DNA of 64,000 nucleotides from Nectonema munidae (taxonomy: Eukaryota > Nematomorpha > Nectonematoida > Nectonematidae), in the NCBI GenBank assembly GCA_030549495.1, contig JAUIRK010000087.1, forward strand, positions 1-64,000, written 5' to 3'. Position 1 is the stretch's first letter, and each line of letters starts with the position of its first letter. A model generated the notes under the pieces. The model had not been told where the DNA came from. It saw only the letters and a list, made by a program, of their open reading frames with translations, and made no database searches. The position numbers and the translations under genes were made by a program. Of the stretch, positions 42,879 to 55,000 are shown piece after piece.

Positions 42879-44030
42879 AATACCAGACATCTTATTTGTT
42901 CATTTTATTTTTCACATTGTGGCCTTTTTAAAAAGCTCGCAATCAAGATTTAAATTATTCCTAAATATTCCTTGAAACTTTGAAACAAAGACAATCATCA
43001 CGCATTGAATTTTACATGATGTGCAAAATCCTTTTACTTCGAATTCACTATTTGAAGAGACTATTATTATTAATACTTTTTTATTTGTTATCCATTGTTT
43101 TGTCTTAATAAAATTTGATATATGCGAAGATTTTTTTAATTTTGAGTTGGTAAGTAAGTCTCTATAAATTAAAGTATTATTATTTTAATTTTATAACTAA
43201 AATTATTGTGAATAAATATCCTAAGAAATCTTGCCATTAAAGATGTTAAAAATTCACAAATTCTAGTCGCGGAAAAATTATAAAAATTGTTGATAGGAAA
43301 ATGATGTAAATATTAACAAGCAGTCATGACTGAACTCTTTCGTTGTTGGCCCTATTATTGTTAAAGTATGTTATATCACAAACATAAATGTAAAAAGAGT
43401 TTGCGCGATGTTGAAGTTGATGAGTAGGTATGTTTGTGAAATGACAGAAATTTTGTAGAAAACCTAAAAGTAATATGTAAACTTTGAATTGTATCAAATT
43501 AGATAAAAAAAAATAAAGACACGCACTAATGATATGCGTGATTATGTTAACTAATTAATTTAGTTATGTTAACTATGATAAAAAGATTTAATTATTTAGT
43601 TTTTTCCACTATACCTTTAATTTATTGAATTTCATATAAATTTTTCATACTTTGAAATAACAAAAAAATTAAGTGATTTAGGAAAAAAATTGATTAGAAC
43701 TTTTTATCTTAAAAATAAAAATCTATTTACAAGTGTGGACAATTATTTTTAGCTATGGGTCGTTTGAAATATACATAAGATATAGTGGCATCGAATAAAT
43801 TTGAATGAAAATTAAAAAAATATTTTTATTGCAAAAACCATTATCTGATTCAATGTAATAGAAAAGAATAAATATTTAATAAACCCTGGTAATGCTTATT
43901 TATTAAACTTGAAGAGGAAGAAATTTATTCAGATAATATTCAATAGTTCACCGCAGCGAACAAATAACTGCATTACAATGAAAAATATGTATTAAATGAT
44001 GAGCTTTCATAAAAAAATGTTATCCTTGGG
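42879..44030. other. 3' flank of OTU-like gene, non-coding
   Basis: AATAAA at 43107-43112, about 230 bases after the stop. AT-rich, no gene seen. Confidence 0.45.
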
Positions 44031-44033
44031 CTA

Positions 44034-45075
44034 TTTGGATACCGTAGGATGCGTCTGTTAAATCGATACGGGTGGCAAACCGCCACTCCTGAATCAGCTT
44101 GAGGGTAGAAGGCGGAGCCAGCTTGATGCCTGGGTTCTTGAATAGCTTGGTAGTGAAGCCAAAGTTCGTGACTGGGCGTGTTTGTTTGCTGCCTTGAGGA
44201 CAATGAAACAGGGCGACGAGATTCGTAGCCTCTGCATACATTGAGATACCACGCCATTAGCCAGGGAGGCTAGGATGACCTCGAAGAACCTGCACATAGC
44301 GGGAGATGGAACCAAAAGATTCCCCACCTATCAGCTTGGTTCTATAGGCATGCGTGACTGAGATTTCAGAGTGTGATGTCTCCTCTGGACTTGCTATGCC
44401 CGAGTCCAAGAGAGCTTCCTCTACCGGAGAAAGCACTGAGGAAAAGAGTTCGCGCCCTGACACCCAGGACAAAGGCAAGGGTGCCATGAGGGAAGGTAGC
44501 CTTAGTGAAAAGGGATCTCAAACAGGGAATCCAACTCAAGCGGGGCGGCATGCCTGCCCAAGTAATGGTGAGAAGTGAACAGGTTGGAAGGATTGACCTC
44601 CACCTACCACTCCCAATCTTCTATAGTTATCTCAGCCAGGCCTATGGCCTGGTGGCTGCCGGGCACTGTCTGGGTTGGACGTCTGCTCTGGGCCGAAATC
44701 TTGGTGCCTCTGGGACCCGGGTTATCCTGGCAGCTGCTAGCCGTCCAGCGCTGACAGAATCAACCGCAGTCCAGTTGGAAGATATGTCATTTGAGGGTCG
44801 ACTAAACTCTCTGACAAAGGCTCAATAATCCCCTCAAGGAGCCTAGTTCGGTCTTTTGGCTGGCCTCTTTGGCCAGAGCAATGTGTTGTCGACGAACTTC
44901 CTTGCTGCTATTGCGTAAATGCCGGGTTTGCCATGATCGAGCACGGTGTAACCCAGAAGGTAGGATTAGGCACTCCTTACACTCGAGAATTCCCCGAAGA
45001 AGCCATAAAAGACATGTTTTCCGGGTGTGGAGGAGTCGTGCTAGCGCTTGTTCGAGCTTGAGAATCTAATAGGCG
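44034..45075. other. GC-rich island of unknown origin
   Basis: About 1.04 kb whose base composition is near even, against strongly AT-rich flanks on both sides. The edges are abrupt near 44034 and 45075. Frames of 60-107 residues occur on both strands and none is long. Some look protein-like (for example 44505-44828 on the plus strand), but I recognise no family and cannot choose a strand. It looks like the degraded remains of a foreign or virus-derived insert, or of a GC-rich mobile element. It carries no rRNA or tRNA signature. Confidence 0.5.
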
Positions 45076-45239
45076 ATCCATTTTTGATATCTTTAGCACA
45101 ATAATGTGCTTAAATTCAGCTGTAGAGGAGGCTAGAGAGGTAAAAGGAATAGAGATAGTCACAGGAGGAGTTATCAAAGTAGGCAGATTTGGTAAATCAG
45201 GTAGTGAGGATTGGGAAGAGTGGCTGAAATGGTAGTGAT

Positions 45240-45740
45240 TGTAGCTGAAGTCGCAACGGATCGATTATGAGTGGCATGTCAAATTGATAATACGAGCAAG
45301 GCAAAAAGCGAAGAAAGGTTGAATAAATAGCCAAAATACATGTATTTCATACCTAGATGAATGACGGGAAAATCCTGATCGGCGGAAACCATTTGATTGG
45401 TTCCTGTATGTGGATAAGCACAAGGCTACTAAAAGTTGTTGTAGTGTGTTTTCCATATTACATACAAAAGATGGAGAAATGAACGACAAAAAATATCACA
45501 TAAACGTAACATAAATATCGTGCATTGTATCTTTGAAATCAAGAATGGAAATTTTATACAAAAAAATATATAAAAATCGAGTTTATATTGTCGTGAAAAA
45601 GAGTTGAAGAGATAAAGCAAAAACATTTAAATATGAAACATGTGAGAGTAAAATATTATATATGTAATGTAATATGTATAATTGGTGAATTAAATATATA
45701 AACTTTAAAATATATTATAAATTCAATATTTTTTGGGTTA
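45240..45740. other. Non-coding AT-rich stretch
   Basis: Only short frames without recognisable domains. Confidence 0.35.
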
Positions 45741-45830
45741 ATATTGTCTTAATTAATTTAATAAACCAACTTTTGATGATTAATTCACCCAAAATATTTT
45801 ACCTGTCAGTAAATTAGCTTTCACAGACGA
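45740..45830 (+). repeat. Dispersed repeat shared with 7430-7530
   Basis: CACCCAAAATATTTTACCTG and CAGTAAATTAG match the segment near 7.5 kb in order and spacing. Confidence 0.6.
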
Positions 45831-46458
45831 CTTAATGCCAAACACTTTCCCATAAATTTAAATAAACTTATCCATACACAGTAAATCGAACATGCTCAAT
45901 TTGATTCTGAAAATATTTTTGTAACTCAAAATTTAAATTGCTGTTACTGTTTAACTTTGGTTAATTTGTGGTCAGATATTTTTGAATAATTTTCGTCCTA
46001 TTTAGCAAATTGACCTTTCTCTATTTCATCATGGCATTATTTTTGTAAATATATACACATGTAATGAATTCTACATTTCAATGTGGTAAAAATGGTTATA
46101 TATTTAGTTAATTCGACACTATCTTGACTATTATATATTTTAGCCCAATCGATAAAACAATTTTCTTGATATATTAATGATTTTATTCATCCCATAAATA
46201 CAGATGGGACTAAATTTCTACTCAAGGCGACCTCAGAGCATGTTAAAATTTTAATTTATAAATTTTTATTTCTCATGAAATTTTCATACTCTATAGTTGC
46301 GTTAAATATTAAATTATATTTAAAGATAAATAATCATCAATGAAAATTTTATAAAAATTGTTGTAAAATAACATGGTGAAAAATATAACTGGCTGCTAAT
46401 CTAACTAAAATGAACACTTTTGGCCCTGATAAACCTAGTCTCTAATAATTTTAAACAA

Positions 46459-47560
46459 ATCATGCCTATATGAAACTAAAAGTAACTGGAGCCAACGATA
46501 TATTTAAAAAGAATAAATATTTTTTGATTTGAATATTTTTCGATTCTTTGATTATACTATTTTATTTTGATTGTTGGATATATGGAATAAAAATTATCCT
46601 AGTTGTAAAGGAAGAAATTCTGCATCCAATATTTTCAAGCAAGAATCTTTTAAAATAAAAAACAAATCTTCATTAACTTGTGAAAAGGATGCTTTGATGT
46701 TGTTTTATAGTGTGGTATTTGAATGGTCTCTATTTTATACAAATTTGTATGCAAGAACGGAAATTACAAAATTTAATTGAAAATATCTTTTGAAAAAAAG
46801 ATACTGGAAAAGTGTTACCAAAAATGAAATGCAATAATCAAAGAATCGAAAAATGTTCAAATCAAAAAATATTTATTCTTTTTAAATATATCGTTGGCTC
46901 CCCTTACTTTTAAAATGGAAAGATAAACCTAGTCTTTAATAATTAATTTTTATCAAATTATGCACATACGAAACTAAAAGTAAGGGGAGCCAACGATATA
47001 TTTAAAAAGAATAAATATTTTTTGATTTGAACATTTTTCGATTCTTTGATTATTCGACAAATATTTAAAATCGTGCAAATTGCAAAGTATAGGTAATAAC
47101 TTTTGTAACATCGTATGAGGTAGCAAAATATGAACAGAAAGTTTGATATTTTTTGATTTTTTAAAGAATATTTTTCGATTCTTTGATTACAGAATTTTAT
47201 TTTGATTATTTGATAAAATATATTATTTAAAATCGTGCAAATTGCAAAATATAGGTAATAAATTATGTAACATCCTCTCCCCGAATGAGGTATATCAAAT
47301 CTTACATCTAGCAAAATATGAACTGATAGGTTGGAGATGAACCATCGCGGTATACAGGTTGGAGAGGAACCATGGTTATATACAGGTATATAGGTAATAA
47401 CTTATGTAGCATTGTCTCCCCGAATGAGGTATATCAAATCTTACATCTAGCAAAATGTGAACAGAAAGAATTATGAACTGATAGGTTGGAGATGAATCAT
47501 CGTAGTATACAGGATGGAGATGACACTCAAGTTGTCTACCCGCGTTCAATCGTACAGGTT
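46459..47560. repeat. Fold-back dispersed repeats, clustered copies
   Basis: A long inverted pair (about 46475-46560 and 46835-46920) shares GGAGCCAACGATATATTT and TTCGATTCTTTGATTA on opposite strands. A further copy is at 46975-47060 and a partial one at 47140-47220. The tail modules TGTAACATCCTCTCCCCGAA, ATCTAGCAAAATATGAAC and GTCTACCCGCGTTCAA repeat at about 47270-47545. A 69-residue frame inside the first loop (46571-46780) is unrecognised. Confidence 0.75.
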
Positions 47561-47756
47561 ATGAGATATTTATATATTTCACCGAACCTATTTTTTTTAC
47601 TTTTTGCATTCAAAGTAAAATTACTTTTAGATTTTTACAAGCTATAAAATGTTACTAGTTGTTAACTAGTTCATTGACCCGCACCTGAACTAAAAATTTT
47701 CCGACATTTTCAATTACCGCAAGATGGTTAAATAATTTCGAAAAAAATTTGATGTG

Positions 47757-48064
47757 TGTGATGAATAGAAAGAATCTGAAAGGCTGGAGCTTTTATTCAA
47801 CAAATAGCGCGTGAAAAGACATAACTACATATATATATATATATATATAAGAATTTGCATAGTAAAAGAAAAGTCTATATTAATAGAATAGAAGAATTGT
47901 GATGTTCAGAGAAGTGTTAATGACAAATAATTAATGACAAAAATAAATATAACTATGACAGATAATTATGGTTAAATGAAAAGATATTATGTGTAAGTTT
48001 ATAAACAAAAATGATGATAATAGTAATAATAATAATAATCAAGAAGGGTTATTTGAATAATACA
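47757..48064 (-). repeat. 3' LTR of the gypsy element
   Basis: 308 bp. It matches the other LTR apart from a shorter (TA)n run and about one substitution. Confidence 0.95.
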
Positions 48065-51000
48065 ATCTTCCGCACTAATGGGAATTGTCTATGCCATATT
48101 TCTTGACAGGCTTTCGTTCCCTTGTTGATCTTTGGTGTGGTGCTTCCACTTTTGATTCTTCACCTTTGCTGGGTTCTTCGTTTGGAGAAGGATCCTTAGT
48201 GTATTCAGAGCAAGAGGTTTCTTCTAATTCCTTTTCAGTTTGATTGGGGGCAAGATGCTTGAGAGCCACGGTGTTCTCCTTCCCATTTTGCGATTTTACC
48301 CTTGCGCATTGCGGATTAATTTCCAAAAGTTCGACTAACTCTACTTGAGGCTTTGCTTTCGACGGGATAGGGAATTTCTTCATCCAAACAGTTTTTGTAT
48401 TAGACAGCCAATCTGGAACTTTATTGTTGGCGCTGTTTCTTTCAAACTTAAATAATCTTTCATGCGGAGTTTCATTAGTTGATGTGTTCAGAAGTGTTCG
48501 GAGTGCATTCAAGCAATCTGGAAGAACGTCTTCCCATTTTTCGATGGGCAGTCCTTGAGTCTGTTGCTAAAGTGACGGTTTTCCAGATAATTCCGTTGTA
48601 TCTTTCGCATTGAGAATTGCCTTGAGGATTATAAGCTGTTGTGAAAGTCGAGGCTACGCCTTTACTTAAAAGAAAAGTTTTAAGTTCACTCGATAAAAAT
48701 GAGCTCCCGCGATCTGAGTGTACATATTTAGGTAGTCCAAAGATTGCGAAAACTTCTTGCAAACATTTTATTACCGTAGTTTGACGTCGTATCCTTGCAA
48801 GGAAAAGCAAATGGAAATCTAGAATACTCGTCAATGATAGTGAGAATGTACTTGTTCTTGGTTTCTGATGGCAAAGGACCTTTGAAGTCGATAGATAGTC
48901 TATCAAATGGTTTTGTAGACTTTACCATGTGGTCTCCGTAAGACTTGAAGAATCTTGGTTTGCATTTACAACAGACTTGGCAGTTCTTTGCCATCACTTT
49001 TATTTCGTCCATTGAAAAGGGTAGGTTCTTTTCTCTGACAAAGTAACTCATTCTTCGCACTCCAGGATGGATCAGTGAGTCATGCAGCTCTTTTAGCTTC
49101 GTCGAGTCTTTTGAAATTGAACATGCACGTGATAACGCATCTGCAAATAAATTGTCGATTTCAGGTCGATACTTGATGTCAAAGGAATATGAAGCTAACT
49201 CCAAACGCCAGCGAAGCATCTTGTCGTTTTTGATTTTGTTCTTGCCATTATTGCTAAAAATGCAGGAAACTACTTTCTGGTCCGTCACTACGGTAAAGTG
49301 TTGTCCAATTAGGAAGTGCTTCCAGTGTCGTACCGATACGATGATGGCGTAAGCTTCTTTCTCCACGATGTGTGCTTTGGTTTCTGCTAGATTAAGAGTT
49401 TTGGAAAAGAATGCTACAGGCCTTCCATTTTGCAAGAGTGAGGCGGCGATTGTCTTCTCTGAAGCGTCTGTTTCCACAACGAATGGCACACCACTCTTGG
49501 TTGCGTGTAAAGCAGATCTACCAATTTCTTCTTTGAGAGAGTGATTTACTTTTATTTGACTGTTGGTTAGAGGAAAGGAGGTCACTTTTGTTAGAGATTG
49601 AACTTTCGTGGAGTAATTGGAAATCCATTTGGCGTAATATGAGAAGAATCCCATCATTCTTTTCAATTCAGCAGAACTTCGCGGTATTGGCATTTCTGTC
49701 AGAGGTTTGATGCGATCCTTGTCAGGCCTTAGCTCCCCATCACCAATCTCATATCCAAGAAACTTGATAGATGCGAGTCCTTGCTTACTTTTGCTCCAAT
49801 TGATGTTTAGTTGATAGGAATTGGCTGCGTTAAGAAAAGACTTTAGATTGCGATCGTGTTGCTCCAAAGTCTTCCCACAGATTATTACATCGTCTATGTA
49901 AGAAAAAGTATCACTAAGTTTATTTAACGAAATAAAGTTATTGATGTATCGCTGAAATGCAGAGGCCCCATTGGTTACTCCCATCGGAATTTTCGTGAAT
50001 TGATAAAGTCTACCGTCAGCTTCAAACCCAGTGTACATTCGCTCGACTTTTCCCAGTTCCACTTGATAATAAGCTTCGGAAAGATCAATTAAACTGAAGT
50101 ATTTGAATTTGGCTACTTTATGTGCCAATTCATTTACATCAGGCAAAGGATAGGCGTCAGCTAAGGTAAACTTATTTATCGTGCGTGAGAAGTCAACTAC
50201 CATTCTCTTCCCTCCGGCGGTTTTGGGAACAAGGACAACTTGAGCTCGCCATGGAGAATTGGATTCTTCAATAACTCCAGCTTTCAGCAGTCTCTGGACT
50301 TCACTTCGTATAAATCGCTGATCATCTTCACTGAACTTTCTAGTTCTTGTTATCTGAGGTCGACAATTAGCAGACAAGAATCTAAAAAGTTTCACTTCAT
50401 TCGAGTTCTTTGTGGCACATGTATGACGAGCTTCAAGGTTTCCACTGTGATATTGGAAATCCAAAGAAGGTTCTTTCCCACGGAATTCAATGGTGATGTC
50501 TTTATGTCTTTTGAGAAAACTAATTCCCAAGATGACCTCTTTCCACAAGTTAGGTATCAAGAACTCCACATTATCGTAGACTTTATTTTGAATTTGCAAT
50601 TGAGCACGAGTTCTTCCCATAACCTGCATTTTGAACTTGCTAGAAGCCATGCTGACCTTTTCTTTGCAGGGATATAGCTTCAAATTCAGTCGACGAGCAG
50701 TATCTTTGTCCAAGAAGTTGTCGGTGCTCCCAGTGTCGACGAGTACTTGACATTTAGAGCCGTTGAGAAGAACGATGCTTTTCCAGCTGGATTTCTTCGA
50801 CGTTCCATTGATGTTTGAAACGTTTTTCCTTGCAGATCGACAAACTTTGGAGAAATGTCCAAGTTTACCACACTTGAAGCAGGTATGACGCTTGGCAGGA
50901 CACAACTCTCTAGAGTTTCTAGGGTGTCTTTTACCTCCACAGAAGTAGCAATTTCCATTTGAAGATTTTAAAAAGGAAGAACAACTATCCATCTCTGACG

Positions 51001-51628
51001 CTTCACGATTTTGACGGGTTGAGAGTTCATCAGGTTGGTTCTCGTATGCGGTTGCAGCAAGCGTTAGGGTATTGGACGCGTAGCTTTCGCTTTGGCTTAA
51101 AGCTTGCTCCATAGCTCTAGCTTGATTGACTGCGGTGTTGAGATCAAGTTTCGTGTTTTCAAGAAGTCTGGTTCGAATAGCACTGTTCCTCAATCCAGAG
51201 ATGAGAGAATCTCTTATAAAAAGATCTTTGTGCTCATCGGCAGTTACTTCTTTGAATTCGCAATTCATGGATAACACCTTCAAGGATTGAAAGAAAGAGT
51301 CGACGGTCTCGTCACTTGATTGAACGCGCGTTGAGAGGAGGTGCCTTGCATGAACTTCGTTAGGAACTTTGACGTATGCACTTTCCAATTGCTTTATTGC
51401 CATCTCATAACTTGACGCTTTTTGTATGCTTTCAGCAACGTCAGGTCCCAAGTGAATGATGAGAAGTTCAAGCTTGTTGGGACTGTGATCCTTCAAACAG
51501 TCAAGGTAGTAAGTGAATCCTCCAAACCAGTGCTTCCATAATTTTCCACTTTGTTCTTCGTTAGGGAGAACGTTGAACTCCTTTGGTCTGACGGCTTTTT
51601 CCATAAAGGGTTGGATGTTGAATAAAAT

Positions 51629-51695
51629 TGTGATGAATAGAAAGAATCTGAAAGGCTGGAGCTTTTATTCAACAAATAGCGCGTGAAAAGACATA

Positions 51696-51735
<40 letters not shown>

Positions 51736-51948
51736 AATTTGCATAGTAAAAGAAAAGTCTATATTAATAGAATAGAAGAATTGTGATGTTCAGAGAAGTG
51801 TTAATGACAAATAATTAATGACAAAAATAAATATAACTATGACAGATAATTATGGTTAAATGAAAAGATATTATGTGTAAGTTTATAAACAAAAATGATG
51901 ATAATAGTAATAATAATAATAATGAAGAAGGGTTATTTGAATAATACA
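51629..51948 (-). repeat. 5' LTR of the gypsy element
   Basis: 320 bp, with a longer (TA)n run at about 51698-51733 that could act as the TATA element. Downstream on the minus strand, GTTGAATAAAA (51673-51663) would lie at about the expected transcription start. Confidence 0.95.
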
Positions 51949-51953
51949 ATGTG

Positions 51954-52389
51954 ATTTCGAATTTTTTTTTACAATTTTTTATAAAAAGGTTTAAATTTTC
52001 AAAAAGTGATATTTTTGATTTAAAAATTTTACACCAAATTAAAATTATTTTTTACAATTTTTACATTATCTTATTCAAAATTGCTTAAATTTTATTTTAA
52101 AATTTTGAAAAATATTTATTTTTGATTTATTTTTTTGTTTTTAAGAATTTTTTTGTCAAAATTTACAATTTTTAATTTTGAAAGAAAACTTTTTTAAAGA
52201 AAACTCAATTTTCAATTATTTTTTTCTTGAAAAAATTTCAACATTTTTTTATAAGCAACAATATGCCCAATTTTGCTATTTTTAAGTATATTTTACCATG
52301 TAAAATGAATAATTACATTTTTTTACACAAATTTGGTTTTTTTAATTTTTAAAAAAATTGTAAGGGTTAGATAGGGTTTAGAGAAACTA
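51954..52389. other. AT-rich non-coding stretch
   Basis: Homopolymer-rich sequence continuing the flank interrupted by the gypsy insertion at 47756. No gene. Confidence 0.4.
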
Positions 52390-52870
52390 CGTTTATCTTT
52401 CTATTCTAAAAGTAACGGGAGCCATTAAAAAGAATAAATATTTTTTGATTTTTTAAAGAATATTTTTCGATTCTTTGATTACAGAATTTATTTGACAAAT
52501 ATATTATTTAAAATCGTGCAAATTGCAAAAATATAGGTAATAATGAGGTATATTAAATATTACATCTAGCAAAATATGAACAGAAAGTCATATTTTTTGA
52601 TTTTTTAAAGAATATTTTTTGATTCTTTGATTACAGAATTTTATTTTGATTATTTGACAAATACATTATTTAAAATGGTGAAAAAATTGCAAAAATATAG
52701 GTAATAACTTATGTAACATCGTCTCCCCGAATGAGGTTTATCAAATCTTACATCTAACAAAATATGAACTGACAGGTTGGGGATAAACCATCGTAGTATA
52801 CAGGATGGAGATGACAATCAAGTTGTCTACCCGTGTACAACCGTACAGGTTATGAGATATATATATATAA
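52390..52870. repeat. Fold-back dispersed repeat, copy C
   Basis: Shares AAAAAGAATAAATATTTTTT, TTCGATTCTTTGATTACAG, TGTAACATCGTCTCCCCGAA and the TCTACCCGTG tail with the cluster at 46.46-47.56 kb, in the same orientation. Confidence 0.7.
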
Positions 52871-53099
52871 AATAAAAAAAGAGAGATAATTTAAAATTTA
52901 TGTTTTATATAGGTAGGAAGATATTCAGTAAAACTAATACACCAAAATATTAATTAGATACTAAACAGTATAAATTCAATTTTCTTAATATATTCATTAA
53001 GGTAGTGAATGATTTGAGGCTTTTGGTAAACTTTTTTTAAGGAGTTCATCCTTATGCACATCTTCTGATGCATTTAATTATGAAAGTGTCTTCTATCGC

Positions 53100-55000
53100 A
53101 CAGCTTTTCACATTTTAAAAGTTAATGATCAGCATTTTCCACTAAATCGCAACGAAATCTACATGATGAATCACTCACTTTATCAATCCGACAAAGAAAA
53201 CTTTTGCAAGAAAAATTACCGACTGTTCATCTAATAACCTCTGGTGGCAGGGCTGAGAGATTCCTTTTTCTATAAAGATGTTTTAAACTATTCATACAAC
53301 GTACGCATTCAAAAATCCTTTGGTTAAGGTTTTGAACACGTCTATCCCACTCTTTTACTAATTCATCATCAAGTGAGTTTTTTGCGAATTGTAAGGGAAA
53401 ATCATGCACTGTAGAAAACAAACTCAAGTCTTTTTTTGCTAGACAATCTACATATTGGTTTCGGCTAATGCCAGAATGATCTGGGAACCATATTATTCTA
53501 ACTTCGAAAAACGCTTAGTTTGCAATATATGGAAAGTATAACTGAGGCAAAATAGTTTCTATCATTTTTGAGTTTTAGTGCTTGTATCAAAGATAAACAA
53601 TCAATAAAGAAGAACATAGAAAAACGTGCAAAAGATAACCTATCAGCGTACAAGTATTAAATTGCGGCAAAAACGCAACACATTCAGTATAAAACGATGA
53701 AACTGTTCGACACAGATTATAGAAAAACTTGAAAAAAGTATAAGCATTACCAGGCAAGAAGACCGCAAAAACGTAGGAAATGACTGAAATTGTTTTATTA
53801 TTTGAAACATCAGGGAAGATAAAAATTCTATTAGACTAATCAAGATATTTTGACAAAAATTGTAAGCTTTTTTTTGGAAAGAAGAGATGTTGTTTTTATA
53901 GAAAGATTAATGATTTCTAAATCAAAATTTTTTGGTTGTCTAACAAGGGTTTGATTAAGGGAAAAGAAAATACCAAGGGATTTAGAGTATATCTTTTGAA
54001 AGATGCCTTTGAGGAGAGAAATGTAGACCAAAATATGTGTAAGAAGAATAATTGGAAATGAATTTAGAAAGAAGAATTTTTTCCAAGAGTTAGTCAGGTG
54101 GCACTATTATAGAAAAAATAGGGAGTAACGCATTTGGTGTCGAGATTCTACAACGTAAGGCTTTTCTCATCACAGCGGTGTAAAGGGTTGTGAATTTAGC
54201 ATTTTATTTCTTGTATGAAAGGAGAGCGCACCATGAAGTAATACCGTAGGACACAGATGAAAGGCAAACCCTCATCAGAAAGTTTTGTAAAAACGAAGTT
54301 TCTACCTGTTAAAAAATTACTAGTGAATTTAACTTTTGGCAAAGCATTTTGTGACTTAAATCAAAATAACGACTTCAATTTAAATTTCATGTATAAAATA
54401 CTCCTGGGTAAGTATCTGATGGCATAGGCTTAAAGAACTGGTTAATGAATAACTAATCCGGACAGAATTTTTTATTTTTATAAAAATTAACTAGAATACA
54501 TTTTTTTGAATTAAATCTTAAATTTAAATCATTACAAATGAGAAGTATTCTTTCTAGAGTTGTGCTGAGTTTAACTAGGTTTTCCCTTGAATCTGTTCCC
54601 TTCGCTGCTACAACTATATCGTCCGAGAAACCCTGATAAAAACAATCAGAAAATTTAAGGCTTCCAAAACTGGATTGATTAAAATGATAAACAGAATATT
54701 AGAGATAGAAGATCCAATTGTAGTTGACCCATTTACATTCTTGCTAACGTAAGTATTTTTACTTAAGACAACTCGTCTACTTCAAAGGTATGAATCCACG
54801 AAATATTGCGAAAATTCATCTTTTTCATATTTCTTATTATACATGCCCACAGGCAGAATTGAAAGCACCTTTAAAATCTATGAAGAAAGTAGTTAAGAGT
54901 TCTGCTCACAGGCTAGAGAATCAATTGAAATTGAGAACCGTACGTTAGTGTCTGATATAGGAAAATTTCTCAACAAAAAAGTCTTTAATTAAATTTTAAT
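53100..55000 (-). mobile_element. LINE ORF2 with RT and RNase H, degraded
   Basis: Minus-strand non-LTR element. RT catalytic block GFSDDIVVAAKGTDS is at about 54594-54635, preceded by GSSISNILFIILINP (about 54690). RT thumb-type sequence YGITSWCALLSYKK is near 54210. RNase H sequence IIWFPDHSGISRNQYVDCLA is at about 53434-53492, then a C-terminal frame (53227-53427, ending YRKRNLSALPPEVIR) and a Cys/His tail at about 53110-53220. The RNase H domain points to the I/R1/LOA side of LINEs. There are many stops and shifts. Confidence 0.75.

Larger units (their letters stand above)
47757..51948 (-). mobile_element. Ty3/gypsy LTR retrotransposon, young, nearly whole
   Basis: 4.2-kb element read on the minus strand. 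The two LTRs are nearly identical, begin TG and end CA on the minus strand, and have an exact 5-bp target duplication ATGTG (47752-47756, 51949-51953). The coding region, about 48075-51604, holds gag with two zinc knuckles (CFKCGKLGHFSKVC), protease (VDTGSTDNF), reverse transcriptase (YIDDVI), RNase H (TDASEKTIAASLL) and integrase, with gag and pol in one frame. The integrase end is broken about twice; the rest looks whole. A leader of 24 bases separates the 5' LTR from the gag start. An 11-base block just inside the LTR edge is complementary to a block within the LTR, as in Tf1/sushi-type self-priming elements. LTR near-identity indicates recent insertion. Confidence 0.95.

Noticed and set aside
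44034-45075. rRNA or tRNA cluster to explain the GC-rich island
   Set aside because: No recognisable conserved rRNA segments or tRNA box pairs; broken protein-like texture instead.
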